Assembly: GCF_028389875.1 (NCBI RefSeq)
Contig: NC_084702.1
Span: 45,879,053-45,943,052, forward strand
Direction: 5' to 3'
DNA: 64,000 nt
Source: Rhea pennata
Taxonomy: Eukaryota; Chordata; Aves; Rheiformes; Rheidae
Part shown: one piece after another, positions 35,966-48,652 of the stretch
How positions within the stretch are numbered: the first letter of the stretch is position 1
Layout: the number at the start of each line of letters is the position of its first letter
Made by a program: the position numbers and the translations under genes
Notes under the pieces: model-generated
Database searches by the model: none
Seen by the model: the letters and a program-made list of their open reading frames with translations, nothing else
Told to the model about the DNA's origin: nothing

Positions 35966-38059
35966 TCACGGCGGGTTTTCACCCTTCTGCCATAAGCCCT
36001 CTGCTTGGCTGAGGCGGGGGGAAAGAGGAGGTTGTAGGCGCCCCCTCTCCCCCCCGGCGCCCCCTTCCGCGGGCGCCGGGAGCGGGGCGGGGCGGGGGCG
36101 CAGCTGCAGGGCGGCGGGTCGCGCCGCTGTCGGGGCTGTCGGGCGGCTCCGGAGCGGGTCCGGCGCTCCGGGCTGTTCTGCTGCCGCCGGCCCCGCAGCC
36201 GCGCTCCTTTCCCCGGGCGCGGGTTGCGGCGTGGCGCTCGCTGCCCGCTGCGCTGCAGGTGCTCGCAACTTGGCCGTAACTTTCCTTCGCGCCGAAACTC
36301 GGGGTAAGCGCAGGTTTCGCAGCCGCGCTGCAGTGTCTGTGTGCGTGCACCTGAAGTTCGGACTTTACGTTGACAGGTGCAGGAAAAGGCACGTGAGAGC
36401 TAGCGTGTCAGGGGGAATCGGCGTTAACTAAAGGCACTCGTGGCTGTAACGCGCAGTCCTGCGTCGCAGACGAGAGGTAGTCGCTGAAATGACTCAGAAA
36501 TTAGTCACTAGGTGTAGTCGGTGCATACTTGCAAAGAAAACCCCCTCCTCCAGCTTATGATTTGGTGTATTTGACATTATTTAAATGGTACTAAAATGAA
36601 CTGAAGCTTTAATATTACACGCAGCAAAATAAGCATATCTACTCATAGCTGCGTATCTCTCTGACACCACTTAAAAACACAAGCACAGTGTACTTCAGCA
36701 AGGTCATTTAGAGATATCCGGACGTCTGGTGTCAGCGAAACTTCTAATGCAGTACAGTGCTATGCTCTTTGGCTAAGGATGTGAGAATACTGTTTCTTTT
36801 CCCAGGCTTTCTGTCCTATCCCTCAGCAGAAAGAATCAGGAAACGGGAAGATAGAGTCAACTATTACCCTCTGCCACCACTTAGGACTCTAGTCTTTCTT
36901 CTGACAGAAGGGCTCACTCGAATGAGTGGCTATTTTTGACAAGCTACATGGGAGAGCGGGGAGACAGCTTTTTGTGGAATGTTTTACTTCCAGAAGTATC
37001 AGTAATCTCGAATTCTGAATACACAAGGTGGCCATTTTTGTATTTATTAGTGATACTGCCAGTAAATTTCCGGTTTTCTAGAACAGCTTACTGTATAAGA
37101 ATCTGTGCCATTTCAAAGCATGTGTTGCACCTTAAATCCCTTATGTTTTCACAGCAAAATCTCTAGGACAATAATTGTAAAAGCCTGCCATTCTTTAACT
37201 AGACTATAATGCCCCTTTAAAGGTTATTCAAGTAATGAAACACATGCATTATATAGCATGTAGTCTTAAACTGCATTATCTTCTACTGATAGAAAATACG
37301 CTTTTTAAAGTTCTAAGACATTTTTTTTAGTGTTTAATGAACCGTATTCAAGATGGTCTTATTATGTTGTTCTGGTTGGTCACCAGAGCAAAAAGTGATT
37401 CAGAGTTCAGGTTGACACTTGCAAGCCACAAGTTGTTGTCACTTTTAATGGCTATCGCTTTATTAACATGAGGGGGGATTTGCTACAATTCTACAAGATG
37501 CAAGGTGGTCCCAATTTATTTCACACTGACTTGCAGAATTTTTGGTGTAAATTGAGCTTTTTATGCATCACTTTATTTAATATTATTTTAGGTGAAAATT
37601 AGACTACTCATAAAAGGGAAAGGAGTGTGCAATCAAACACCTTTATGTTTGTGGTAGAGCTTTAACACAGAATGCTTAGGACCTTCTTTCAGCTCATGAG
37701 AGCATAACTTAAGATTGTTTTTCTGTACCATGTACATAGTTCATTGCAGATGTAAATTGTGAGTACTTGAGACAATTACATTTCCAGTGCTCAAGTACTT
37801 TAGCTGTTTGGAACATAATTTGTTGCTAAATTTTGTCACCCGTTTCACTGTTAAAGTGTCGAATGGGTAACTTTTTACTCAGCCTAAACTAGAGACATCT
37901 CTGAAATACTCCTATACTGTATACTTTGCCTGATGCACTTCACTTTAGATGCATACACTCTGTCTTGTTGCAGGACAGCGTATGCAATAAATACGCTCGT
38001 AACAGTTGTGCAGAAGAGAACGACAGTAAACCTGCTTGCTGAATACCTAAAATTAAAAG

Positions 38060-38285
38060 CACGGAGAAGCGCGCAGTGAGCACGCTGCGGCGACTCCGCA
38101 TAGCGGCGCGGGCCGCCGGCGGAGCGGCTGCGCGCCCAGGTGATGCACCTGCGCGAGGCTGCCGGCGTCTCAGTAGGTGGCACTCGGAGCTCTGAGTGCG
38201 CGCGGGGTCCCCGCCGCAGCCGGCGGGCGGGGGGCGATGAGGCAGGGACAGCGGCCCCAGTGGCACTGGGGGGGCGGAGGGGAGG
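38060..38285. promoter_or_regulatory. Small intronic CpG-rich patch
   Basis: About 220 bp of CpG-dense sequence (GCGGCGCGGG, GCCGCCGGCGG, GCTGCGCGCCC and others) lie isolated in AT-rich intron 1, roughly 2.7 kb downstream of exon 1. E-box words CAGGTG and CACCTG lie side by side at about 38137-38152. It could be an alternative promoter or an enhancer. No exon with a recognisable product begins here on either strand. Confidence 0.4.
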
Positions 38286-39708
38286 GGGGAAAGGCTTTTG
38301 TGTGGAGGTCCCCACCCCCTCTTTTTTTTTTTTTTGCGTGAAGCTTGAAATATTCTTTACTACTAACAGGAGCTTTTTGCAATCATGGCACTTCTTGCAA
38401 ATGAACCACAGGAAGCAGTTTTGTTAATTTAGCCTAGTTAATGTCCCCTTGCAGGTTAGTTCTAGTTTAATCTGCTGTATAATTTACCAAATGCTAATAC
38501 TTAGATGTACTGTAATAATGTTGCAGTAGCTCTTATAATGGAGCAGGATCCCATTGTTTTAAGCACTTAGAGAGACAGGGAAACAAAGATCAGCATTTCC
38601 TTGGAAAGCCGGCGGTCTCTTTCAGAGACTGTAGTGAAACATCTTTTATGCTCCATTGTGTTGGTCAGATATCTGCTGGTCAGAATTCCTTTATGCAAGC
38701 CAAGCAGAATTATTATTAGTAATAGTGTTCCAGAGAAGACTTCCTTTCTTAACAGATAAAGAGATTTTTGTGCTATGTATTCCTTCTCAGATATAAGACA
38801 TTCTGCAATGTTAGAATGTTATACCCAAAGAGTTTGATATATTAAACAATTATGGATTAAAGAGCTATGTTTGAACTCAGAGAGCTGAATGTTGCTCTGG
38901 TGTATAAATGGAAACAGTATGGTTGCACATATGGAGATAAAAACAAATTTTAGACCTAAGACATAAGTGCTGCTTGCAGAGTTTTAGCCTTCCTATTACG
39001 CTTGTGCGGCCTTATTGGTTGATACGGTTGTGGCTGGTGGCTTTATGGTACTTCATCAGATGTTCAGTGATCATCAGCCACTGCTAACAGCAGTTTTCAT
39101 TTTTTTAAAGTTACCCTGCCAAAATGTAGGGCTACAATGAGATTGGTGACTAGGATTAGACAAGTGAGCATACACTGTGCATACAAACCTTTCCCTAAAG
39201 TCTCAGGGAAACATTGTGCTTTGTATATCCTGAAACTCCAGAGTTCCTGGTGTGAAAGTCTCCTTGGTACCAGTAGGAGGCAAACAGAGTTAATCAGGGC
39301 ATTACTGTTTAACATGAGAAGTGGCTGGAGGAAGGAGTTAAGTGTTAATTCTTAGCTTAATACTGGAAGTCTGGGACATAGGAGGGCAGAATCTGCCTCA
39401 CACCCATACTGAGGCAAACCAGGTTCAGCTTCACAATTTGGAGTTTATTGTAATTTTTGTTTTGTTTATTGCAATAAAACCAAAAATACATTTAAGCTTT
39501 TAAATTAAGCATGAAAGCATTAGCTGTAGATCTCCTATAGATTTCTCTTAGGTGTAGTTTATTTTATTTAGTGAGTAGAGTGGGTGAGAAAGCAACGTGC
39601 TACATTTTGTTGTGGATAAAAAGAAAATATCACTGGTGCTTGTGGTCTAAATTCCTTCAACTAGAACTCGCCTTAACATAATTGTGTCTTTTCTGTGTTG
39701 CATTGCAG

Positions 39709-39840
39709 AGATGGTGAGCTGAGTTTGAGTAGATCAATGATCAATAGCTCTGATAAAATAATTCGAAAGGGTGGCTCCTCGATCTTCCAGCACTCTGTAG
39801 AAGGTTGGAAAATCAATTCCTCATTGGTACTGGAGATAAG
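39709..39840 (+). CDS. ST8SIA4: ST8SIA4 exon 2
   Basis: The exon is 132 bp, completing codon 38 and ending two bases into codon 82. It encodes the luminal stem [16 protein letters not shown], then [18 protein letters not shown], then [10 protein letters not shown]. Two N-glycosylation sequons are visible, N50-S-S and N74-S-S. In the mammalian enzyme N74 is the main acceptor for autopolysialylation. The first part of the polybasic region (about residues 71-105), needed for recognition of NCAM, starts at W71. The acceptor is TTGCAG|AGATGG: the first AG is chosen because only it completes codon 38 as Gly and keeps the frame. The donor is ATAAG|GTGAGT. Confidence 0.97.
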
Positions 39841-41861
39841 GTGAGTATCTTAAAGTTCATTTCATATTACTATTGCCTATTATTTTTTTGGCCGAGAAGA
39901 CTTACCATAATCATTTGATTCACTGTTGCAGGAGGGTGTTTTATAACTTTTTACTTGCCTAGGTGCAATGCTAAATGCAGCTGAATGACCTCAGGCTCCG
40001 AAGTAAAGTTGCCCTTCACAGGATACACATACGTAATGTGTTTTCATCTAGTTATGTCAGTCAGACCCTTGAGAACAAGGTCTACATTATGCATGTCTCC
40101 ATTGAGCTGGTTGTCTCGCGTTTCCTCCAGTCGGTGGTGAGAAATTGGCGCTTTTAGGACATGATCTTGTCTCATCCTAATGTAGCTGCTTAAAATAGGA
40201 CAGATGAAAATACCCTAAAAGTACCTATATTTGTCTCCTCTCTACGAAGAGATCTTAGACGAATTAGATCTAGGGGTTGAGAGAGGCTGTTGGGTGATAG
40301 ACTCCTGCCATGAACGTCTGTGACCAGCTCAAGTGGCATTGGTGCCACCGCCACCTGGTGCAGTTCTCTGTCCCTTGGAGGTGGAGGCCAGAAGGTGTTT
40401 CGGGTCCATGTGGAGGTGGTCCCAAGGGCACAGAGTTAAGCGGAGCAACATCAAAATTTTATTTTGATGTTTCCTAACAATTACATCAGGGCAACTGTTG
40501 CTGCCCTGTTGTCGACCTGCCTCCTCCATTTAGGAGGGTGGCCAGGGCGAGACGGGTGTAGAGCTCGGCTTAGGGGAACGGAGGGCTGAGCCCGTCGTGC
40601 TCTGTGCAAGGTGATAGTAAAGAGGTATTTTTCAGCAGCAAAGGCGTAGCGGAGTGGGTTTTTGATCTGAATCTGAGCATTCTTTTACAGCTGAGTAAGA
40701 ATTCGATCTAATTAAAATGTGGTTTCTATGTCACTTCTCTTCCTTCGATTTTGTATTAACTAAAGGGCAGCTTACGAAACCCTGGAAGAGGCAATGCTTC
40801 TGTATATGAGAGACATGGCTTTCTGGAAGAGGGACTTCTGGGTTTATGGCTGCTGTTCTTATGTTCTTCATTCTGGAACAAGTAGAAGATATTAATAGCT
40901 CAGAAAGGATTCATGTGTACAAAGTTGTAGTAAAAAATAATCCACGGAGCAGTTATAATTCTTGAAGTTCCTGAGCTATGATGGACCTAGGGCAGCCCCA
41001 CTGCAACAGGGATAAGGAGAGCAGGAGATTTTGGGTAGCAGCAATAACTGCTCCTGCTGGTACTCTGGAGCCTGTGGCTGCGTCTCAGTGCTGCGTTGGG
41101 CTGTGTGATGCACTGCGTTGTCCCGAACCCCTGCTGAGGGACCTGGGGCTGGGTCTAGCTGCGCCCCTTGCACCTGGGTTTCGCACCAGTGAACACCTGG
41201 CTCTCACCATAAAATGCAGCTGAGGAGTGCTCCCAGGCCCTGAGGCTGGGGTTTCTCCCAAGACCCTCGATGCAGATGTCACCTGTTCAGTGACACTGTT
41301 CAGTACAGTGTTGTGTAAAAGCTCCAAGTAATCTAGGGAAAATAAGCAGAGTTCCTATATCAATAACAATATTTAAGGTTTATGTGGATATTAACTTATA
41401 TATTTAAGCTGGAGAGATAGTAACTTGAATAGTGCTGAAATTTCAAATCGTGGGGTATAGCTCTGATGAGAGAAAAACCAGCACACAGTTTTGCTTGTGA
41501 TGTAAATTGATTTATTTTGGAAGTTGTTGAGAGACTATAAACAGGTACCTATAACAACTCTTTTTAGTCATCCCATTTTGGTGAAGAATTAAGTTTAATA
41601 TTTCAGAACCATTTAAAACCAATATATTCTGCTGCTCAAGCCAAACAGTAAACACATGAGATAGATAGCATCATGATGACTCTTAGGTGAAGTTAAGAGA
41701 GAAACCGGAGTTTGGGATACTTCTGAGGTATTCATTTTCTGCTATTTCAAAAGCAAACTGTATCATTCAGTCAAAGAAGTCAGAGAGCTTTACATGCATA
41801 TTTTTTAGCTTCTTACTACACATATATCATCTCACTCTACCAAAAACCTGAGTTTCAAGAA

Positions 41862-41864
<3 letters not shown>

Positions 41865-41895
<31 letters not shown>
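41865..41895. repeat. Homopolymer T31 in intron 2
   Basis: This is an uninterrupted run of 31 T. No element body or antisense polyadenylation signal is visible next to it. Confidence 0.95.
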
Positions 41896-41896
<1 letters not shown>

Positions 41897-42734
41897 TTAC
41901 TATTGGGGCATGCGAAAACTCTCTCTCTTTATAGAGGTACTCCTAAGAAACATCATGAGGTCATTACTTGGTTTTAAAAAACTTAACAGTGAAGGATATT
42001 TTTTGGCTCAGTGATACAGTGAAGAAAAACAAGTATCCAGTAAACAGTAAAGATCCCATTTGGTTAAGCATAGAGGTTTTTTTGTAAAGCAGAGTGCATA
42101 AAGTTGAGGTTATTCAGATGTCTGCTTTGGTCTCATTTTGAGGTGAAATAGCTACTGTCACGAATGGCAGGTCAGAGGAGCAGATGTTTTCACTGAACTG
42201 GTACAAGATTTTAGATTAATGTGAGTTAGGGCCAAAATTTGGTGCCCACTAGGAAGGGAACCAGGGCTACTAGCCAGTGTGCGTCCTTCCCAGAAATCCT
42301 CTTGCTAACGTGTGTAGCACACTCAGGTACGCTCCTCAGCAGTGAGGGAGAGAAATTGGGCACGTTTTTTCCTTGCGGAAACCACAAACAACCCCTTGTA
42401 ATGCCTGTCCCACTCCTGATGCTGACTAAACCCGTGTTCTTCTTTCGCTTTTGCAGGAGGTTTGCTATACATCTTTCTTCCCTCTCGGAGCAGTAAGAAG
42501 CAGCTTAGCCATAAATATTTTTGTACTTATAGAACAACCTCGACTATCTTTAAATATATGTAGCAATCTCCTAGAGCGTTCTCATGGTTCGACTAACTGT
42601 TGGGTCCTCCAAAGTACATCATATGTGCTGTGTAGACCATGAAGATGATTCATGCTCTGTTACTGCAAGTGTTAATGTGAATAATGTTTGACTTGTGGTG
42701 TGAGGTTTGCCATAGCAAATAATGGCAAGAGAGA

Positions 42735-42741
<7 letters not shown>

Positions 42742-42778
<37 letters not shown>
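42742..42778. repeat. Homopolymer A37 in intron 2
   Basis: This is an uninterrupted run of 37 A. The preceding 30 bases lack AATAAA or ATTAAA, so a processed retrocopy ending here is not supported. Confidence 0.95.
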
Positions 42779-42781
<3 letters not shown>

Positions 42782-44129
42782 TGTTGAATGATGTATAAAA
42801 AGTTGTCGGTTCTTAGGAGTGGAGAAGCAATTTGTGAAACCGTTGATGTGCAGCATACAGACATTTTGTAAAACTTACAATCATCCTAAAATGGCAGCTA
42901 CTGTTGTGTCTTGCATCAGCTTGGCACTCACAGTAAAAATTCGAAAATGTGGAAAAAATGTGATAGAGGGTTTTGCTTTCTGCAAGGACAACGTGTTTTG
43001 TGCTGTGTCTGGACTTCACAGGTTGGCAGCTGGAACACTGTGCTTTGCTGTTTGCTCTGTTGGCCATGGGTGTCCTCTCCTGCCATTTCATATTTGCTCG
43101 GGCTAATGACCGCTTTCTATCAACTGCAGAGGTTTTTGCTATTGGAAATGAATTCTTGAGCAGATAATAGGAATTGAAAGTGGAGAAGCTCGATAACCAG
43201 GACCCCATGGGAAGAGGAAGAACATCCACTGGGTGTCTGGTGTCCTGAGATGGTCTCCTGGACTTTGTGACCGGAAGAGGCAGTTGAGGGTGTCTAGCAG
43301 CCCCTTTGAGGGTGCCTGCTTGGAAGAAAGAGCGAGGCTTTGCGTGATTGAGGTGGGGATGGTGGGTATCGCTAGCTTATTACTGGAGACTGCAGCAGAT
43401 TTGCTGCCTTGCCAATCATGACTGCGCCAGTGGGAGAGTGATGTTTTAAATGCACGGTACCTTCTGATCGCTGACAACTTCTTTTAAGGATAATGAGTAA
43501 TTCGGCTGCCTAAGGAAAGACAAATACTTGCTTGATCCCTGACTGTCTGAGTGGGTCAGTCAGGTGGGAACGGGAGAGAGAGGATCCACCTTCCGTGGGG
43601 TTTGGTGTCTGCATCCTTCCTATTGTCTGTGGCAGGCTGAAGATTTTCCAGTTACGGAAACTGAGAAATTTCAGTTCCATTAAAGGCCGTGCTTTCAGAA
43701 CGGAGAGGTGTGCTGAGGCGGTGTCCACCTGGGAAAGCCAGCTTAGGCAGCACTGGTGCTGTGCCGGCACCTCCGGGGTCTGTGTGAAGTGAAATACAGT
43801 CGAGGCTCGAGTGTGTGATTTTCCTTTTCCACTTCTTTTGATTAAGTGGAGATATGTGTTTGCGTTGGAAGGAACCAGCAAAGGTTTTGAATCGCAGGAA
43901 GGCAAAATGAAGAAAAAAAAAATGACGTGTGTCTAAGATGTACTTATCTGTTTGTGATGTGGGTGAGAACTTGATGAGTGGAAATTTCCTGTCAGAGAAG
44001 TGTGAGAACTTGTAATATGTTAACAGCTTCATTTAGAGGAGAAAAAAAAAAAAAAAAGAGTGAGAGAGAGGAAGAGACTTCTCCCGTAGAAGAGCTCAGA
44101 CTGTTATCGCTGTTTGTCTTGCAAGATGA

Positions 44130-44860
44130 TACGAAGCAGCCCTGGTACGTCCTTGAAGCGCACGCAGTAAACGCGGAGCTGGCGCTGGGGCAGCTTTGGA
44201 GCGACCTGCCGCGCCGGCCAGGCCGTGCCCTCCCGAACCCGCGCGTCTCCGAGACACGCGGATCGGGACTTTCCAGGCCGACTCCGGCGTAATAAACCTT
44301 AAAGTTTTCCCAGAAATTTGCAAAGTGTTTTTGCTTCCTTTTGGAGTCTTACCTCAACGAGAAGTTGATGTTCGCTCGTGGTTGGGGGCGGTTAACGCCG
44401 CTGACTCTGCCCGTTGCGCTCCAACTTGCTCGAACTCGTTAAAAGCCGCTGTACGCCTGACCTTGAGGTGCTGAGCAGGGGCCAGGCTCGCGGTGTTTCA
44501 AAGCCCTCTTTCCCCTTTTGCATGCCCGCTGCAGGCTTGAGGCAGGGTCGGCGACGTCCCCAGCGAGGAGGGAGCCGGGGCAGGCGGCACCCGCTCCGCC
44601 GGCCCGGACGGGCGCTGGGAGCACTGGGGAGCCTTCCCCGCTTCATCGCGGCTCTGCGTGTTTTTAACAAATTGACTCCAAATCTTAGCGAATTTTCAAA
44701 GTTTAAGTGAGAAGAAGTCAGTGGGAATCTGCACGGGCTTGGGGCCACCGCTGCGGAGGGTGGGATGTTGGTGCGCCCTTCGAAGGAAAGGAACACGCGC
44801 TCGGCGATCTCGCCGCGGTGGGAAGCGGAGACCTGCGTGCGACGTTCAGCAAGGTTACTC
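44130..44860. other. GC-rich patches in intron 2
   Basis: Three neighbouring stretches (about 44130-44300, 44380-44650 and 44720-44850) are clearly GC-richer than the rest of the intron, with clustered CpG. Frames on both strands are open because stops are rare at this composition. None resembles a known protein, and no paired splice signals stand out. A regulatory role is possible but unproven. Confidence 0.4.
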
Positions 44861-46199
44861 AGTAACTCCTTAATATTCGCCTGGAAGAGCGCTTGGTAAT
44901 GCTGGATGTTCCCTGGTTCTGTATTGGAAAGATTTTGTATGTTTGTCTTGCACACAAAAAAAGCAGATAAAGCAAAAAATCCGAAAGTTGAAAAGCAGGG
45001 GTTCAGTTTAAGAGTGATCTAAAGTCAGTGCTTAAACTGTTTAGCTACTATCAAAATGATCAACACAGTGTTTTGAAACTGAAATACTTGTGGTAAGTTG
45101 CCTTACAGAGCAAATAAAAATATTTGGATATGAGTAACCGTTGGCCTTTCAGTAATCAGCCCTTCTTTAGAAAAACAAAACGTCAATCTCCAGTTCTGGT
45201 AGCACGCAAAAGCCCCTGCCTGCAGTCACGTAACACACACGTAGAAACGTAGAGCTGGGGCTGTTAAAGACCGTGGTTAGAAGTCCTAACCGGTCGTAAT
45301 TTGCCGAAAGCCTTCGGTGGGGCAGGGTGCGGACTAGGTGGCCGTGGAGCCGGCCCTGTTCCCACGCTCGTAGCGGCGTTAAGGCTCGGCGCCCGAGGAG
45401 CTCCCTGGCGCTGAGGAGCCCTTCAGTGGGTTCGCTCCACGGCTTGGGCTCCTTGTCTTTAAAAATATTTGCAGTCCTAAAAGTCAAATACTTAAGTGTT
45501 TCCCCCCTCCTTAATCTGAACAGTTCTGTGGCAGATATGGGAGAGGTTGCTGCAGGATGATACCGTTGCGTAGTACAACGGCTATTGTACCAAATAAAAA
45601 GTGCACAGAAACAGAAAAAAAAAACGTCACCACGTTGCCCCAGGACAATACATCTTTGTATCTTTTGGGAAGCTGCGCAAAGGCAGTGATATCTGTTATG
45701 TGTACTTCATCAGAGAGCCAGGAGTTGCGCTTCGCATTTAAGTATTTTGAGCATCTGTTTCTGGTTATCAGGACAAAACCAAGTCAACCACAGATTTTTG
45801 GCGTTGCATTTCCGAGGGTCATGTGAGCATGTTGCAAACAGCTGCTGGGCTCCAGCTAACCCCCCAGTGGCCCCTGGAGCCTCACCTGCTCGGGAAGGGC
45901 TCCGGCCACCCTGAGATGCTTTCATTCATCAAAACAAAGCTTGAAGCCCACCTCTGAAAAACAGTTTCATCACACCTTCTAGCTTGCGCTTGCAGACGTC
46001 CCATCCATTCAGCACCTTAGATTCAAGGTTTAGTGAAAATCATCCTTCTCCCTACATGCACTTCTCTAATTGAGCTATGAGGTTTCTGAATGTGAATTAA
46101 CATGTCTTTTAAATTATTTTTAATCCACATCAAGACCGACCGAGAAACCCGTGTATGTTTTGGGGTTAGTTTTTGTCATATCCCGTAGTATATTTTTTC

Positions 46200-46310
46200 C
46201 TCTTAGCACCCGTGTGAAAATGGGAAGTACCGTTATCCCCCCCGTGCAGATGAGTCAGTGGTGCAGAGGAACTTAAAACAATGGCTTGAACATCTGCATG
46301 CTTAATCACA
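46200..46310 (+). repeat. MIR-like SINE relic in intron 2
   Basis: AAGTACCGTTATCCCCCCCG, then TGCAGATGAG, TGGTGCAGAGGAACTTAAAA and TGGCTTGAAC follow the MIR order 'ggtactattatccccattttacagatgagg..ggcacagagaggttaagtaacttgcc'. The match is collinear but diverged. Confidence 0.5.
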
Positions 46311-48277
46311 TCTCTTCCCATATTAAAAATATTTGGACACAGTCAAATGAATCAATTAAGAATATTTGAATGCTGGCGTTATTACACATCTCACATAGAC
46401 ATAGGGATTCTTACACATGCTCTAACATCTGCTCATACATTTACCATTTGAGTGTGCTACTCACAACTTCAGATAAAAATATACTGTTAAACATGCGAGA
46501 ATATACTAAGATTCAGTGACTTTTGTGCATCTCAAAGTTTTAATGAAAAACAAATTCCTTAGGCATTTTTGAAATTTCAGCTGTGTTAATTATTGATTGA
46601 TTACCTGAGTCTAATTGGTTTGAAGCCCATTGGAAGACTTCTCTGAGCCTGTGTAGACACATAAGCAAGCCCTGCCTGCAGGTTACCCATTCCAAATTAG
46701 CGCAGGAAGCCAAGGCCCTAGCTTATTTTTTTTGTCACAGTTTCCATGAATGCACTGCAGTTTGTCATGTATTTAATAATTTCACTTGTTTCTAATGCCG
46801 CTGGATCAGACAGTCCTTCTTTCACCCTCTTTTTCATTTTCTAGCCATTTACATATCTGTTGCACAGATCTGGTGCCCACAAAATGAGGCTTATCAAGCC
46901 CACAGGGCTTCTAAGGCCGTTTGAACTTGCAGGCTGAGGAAGAGGCTTTATCGCACTTTACAGAAATGCCTTGCCTGGCCTTTTATACCACGTAGCGAAA
47001 GCTGTAGGCCTCAAGGTTTTAATATCCTCTACCTTGCTTCATTATTTGGAGACCTTCGCCTGCCTCAGCACAAGACCTCTTTGCCCTGCTGCCGCTCCCT
47101 CCGTACGCCGTGGCTGTGGAAGGGAACCTCGGACACCCTTCTCTCTTATTCTTTCTCCTCTTGGTATAAGGAGCAAGAGGAAACGCTTGAAAGCAGTATT
47201 TTTATCACATTTCACTTCCCCTCTGGCATGCAAGGTCGATCCCAGGGTGACCATTTTGGATGAGGGGCTGCAAGGGGCCGGGGCTCCTGCTGCTTGTCGA
47301 TCTTCGCCTCCGGGACAGTTTCCTCGTCACGGTGCTCCGTGGGGCCGCGACTGCTTTTCCTGCTTTGCCCTGAGCTAGGGAAGCTCTGCTCAGAAAACTG
47401 ATTATGTAAAAACAGCACCCTCTTACTCAACAAAACACTGTGTTTTACATTATCCCCTACCTGCTGGCACCAGTGGAAAATATCAACGTGCCACACGAGG
47501 CTGGGCATGTTTGTGGTTCTGGGGGACTGGGGCGATGGCCGGGGTTGTTCCCAGCTTGGTATCACAAGGACAAACATTGACCAGAGGCTGCACGAGGCGC
47601 TGGTCCATGCAGAACCATCCTCCTTAAAGGTGTCTAATCTAAAGAGCCTTAGTTTAGGGTTTTTTTTCCTCCTTCCTGGACCTCACAAGCAGGTACAAAT
47701 TACCATGGCTTAGCTTCCTCAGCTGACATTTAAGCAGACATACTTCACCTGCTACTTGTTGTGGTCTGGGAGCGTGCAAATGCTTAATTACCCCCGTTCC
47801 CTGGGCTTGTGCTATCTGATAGCTTGATCGTGAGTGGCTAAACCCCTGTAAACAGTATAAATGCTTAATTGCAGAGATGCAAGCTGAAGGATTGGACTAA
47901 ACTGATTTAAAGGGATGATAAGAGTTCCCAAGAAGTGTTTCTTTGAGTTCAGCTAACAGCAAGGCTGCATGCTAAGCTGCAGTCACTCAGTTTGCAGTGT
48001 AGTTTTAAGCTGATTTTCCCAAATTGCTACAAAAGACTGAGGATTTTGTTATTTCAAGTTAATTAGGATAACTTTGGCTGAGTCTTCAGTTAATTAGGAG
48101 CAAGTTAAAGCTAAACTAAATATGTTATTCTTACAGTGAAATAAGACTAAAGGAAAATGTGGTGATTTCTGAACCAAGCTGATTTTTGAGACATGAGAGT
48201 GTAATGAAGCATTTATTTCCTAGCTCATAAGCATCTCGTCTTTTAACCAACATATTTTTAGGAAAAACAGCTGCTCT

Positions 48278-48278
<1 letters not shown>

Positions 48279-48315
<37 letters not shown>
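48279..48315. repeat. Homopolymer T37 in intron 2
   Basis: This is an uninterrupted run of 37 T, about 340 bp upstream of the exon 3 acceptor. It is too far away to be that exon's polypyrimidine tract. Confidence 0.95.
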
Positions 48316-48318
<3 letters not shown>

Positions 48319-48652
48319 CTGTGCATATAGATTTGCATCTGTGCAAAGGTTTGTAAAGTATTAATCAAAAATAGTGCTCCTGCTAAGTTTTACAGTCATC
48401 TTCTGGTGGTCTTTCAGTGCCTTTAGCTGTATAAAGCGAATGAGCCCTATCACTGGAATATTTGCATGTAATACTGTGATCAAGCCTTTGAATTCTGCCC
48501 TAGCAACTTTGCTTTAGCTCTGTTCCTGAGCATGGGAAATGACCTTAGACGGTCTGAAGCTGTCTGCTCTGTACAGCCGGTGCTACTGCCGAATAAACTC
48601 AGGGCGAGAGGTGAGCGCTGGGTCTGATCTCTGCCTTTTTGCCGATTGACAG

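Larger units (their letters stand above)
34310..36430. promoter_or_regulatory. ST8SIA4: ST8SIA4 CpG island
   Basis: This is roughly 2 kb of extremely GC-rich, CpG-dense DNA covering the putative promoter, 5' leader, exon 1 and the first kilobase of intron 1. The edges are judged by eye from the sudden change in composition. Long overlapping frames on both strands here, up to about 620 codons, consist of Arg, Ala, Gly and Pro. They are explained by the lack of AT-rich stop codons, not by coding function. Such islands usually mark constitutive or developmentally regulated promoters kept unmethylated. Confidence 0.92.
35305..39708 (+). other. ST8SIA4: ST8SIA4 intron 1 (4404 bp)
   Basis: This is a phase 2 intron with donor GTGAGC and acceptor TGTTGCATTGCAG. 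Its first kilobase is the 3' half of the CpG island, including a C12 run at 35746-35757. The rest is ordinary AT-rich DNA with a second, small CpG patch at about 38060-38280. No coding exon or complete repeat element was recognised within it. Confidence 0.9.
39841..48652 (+). other. ST8SIA4: ST8SIA4 intron 2 (8812 bp)
   Basis: This is a phase 2 intron with donor GTGAGT and acceptor TTGCCGATTGACAG. It contains GC-richer patches, notably about 44130-44860 and 45290-45430, whose CpG-bearing frames have no recognisable product. A MIR-like relic at about 46200 and three homopolymer runs longer than 30 bases are listed separately. An acceptor-like stretch (CTTTCGCTTTTGCAG) ends at about 42455, but no exon with a family match follows. 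Confidence 0.9.

Noticed and set aside
34303..36431. Very long overlapping frames (up to 621 codons) on both strands around the CpG island
   Set aside because: Composition is Arg/Ala/Gly/Pro-rich in every frame. Stop codons are rare at this GC content, and only the 38-residue ST8SIA4 segment has family similarity.
37884..38315. 143-codon minus-strand frame over the intron 1 CpG patch
   Set aside because: It is explained by GC composition in its first half, and the rest is a hydrophobic chance frame without similarity.
42440..42500. Additional ST8SIA4 exon after the acceptor-like stretch ending near 42455
   Set aside because: No family-matching residues follow, and exons 2 and 3 already join seamlessly in frame.
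42742..42778. A37 run as the poly(A) tail of a processed retrocopy
   Set aside because: No AATAAA or ATTAAA precedes it and no known coding similarity lies upstream.
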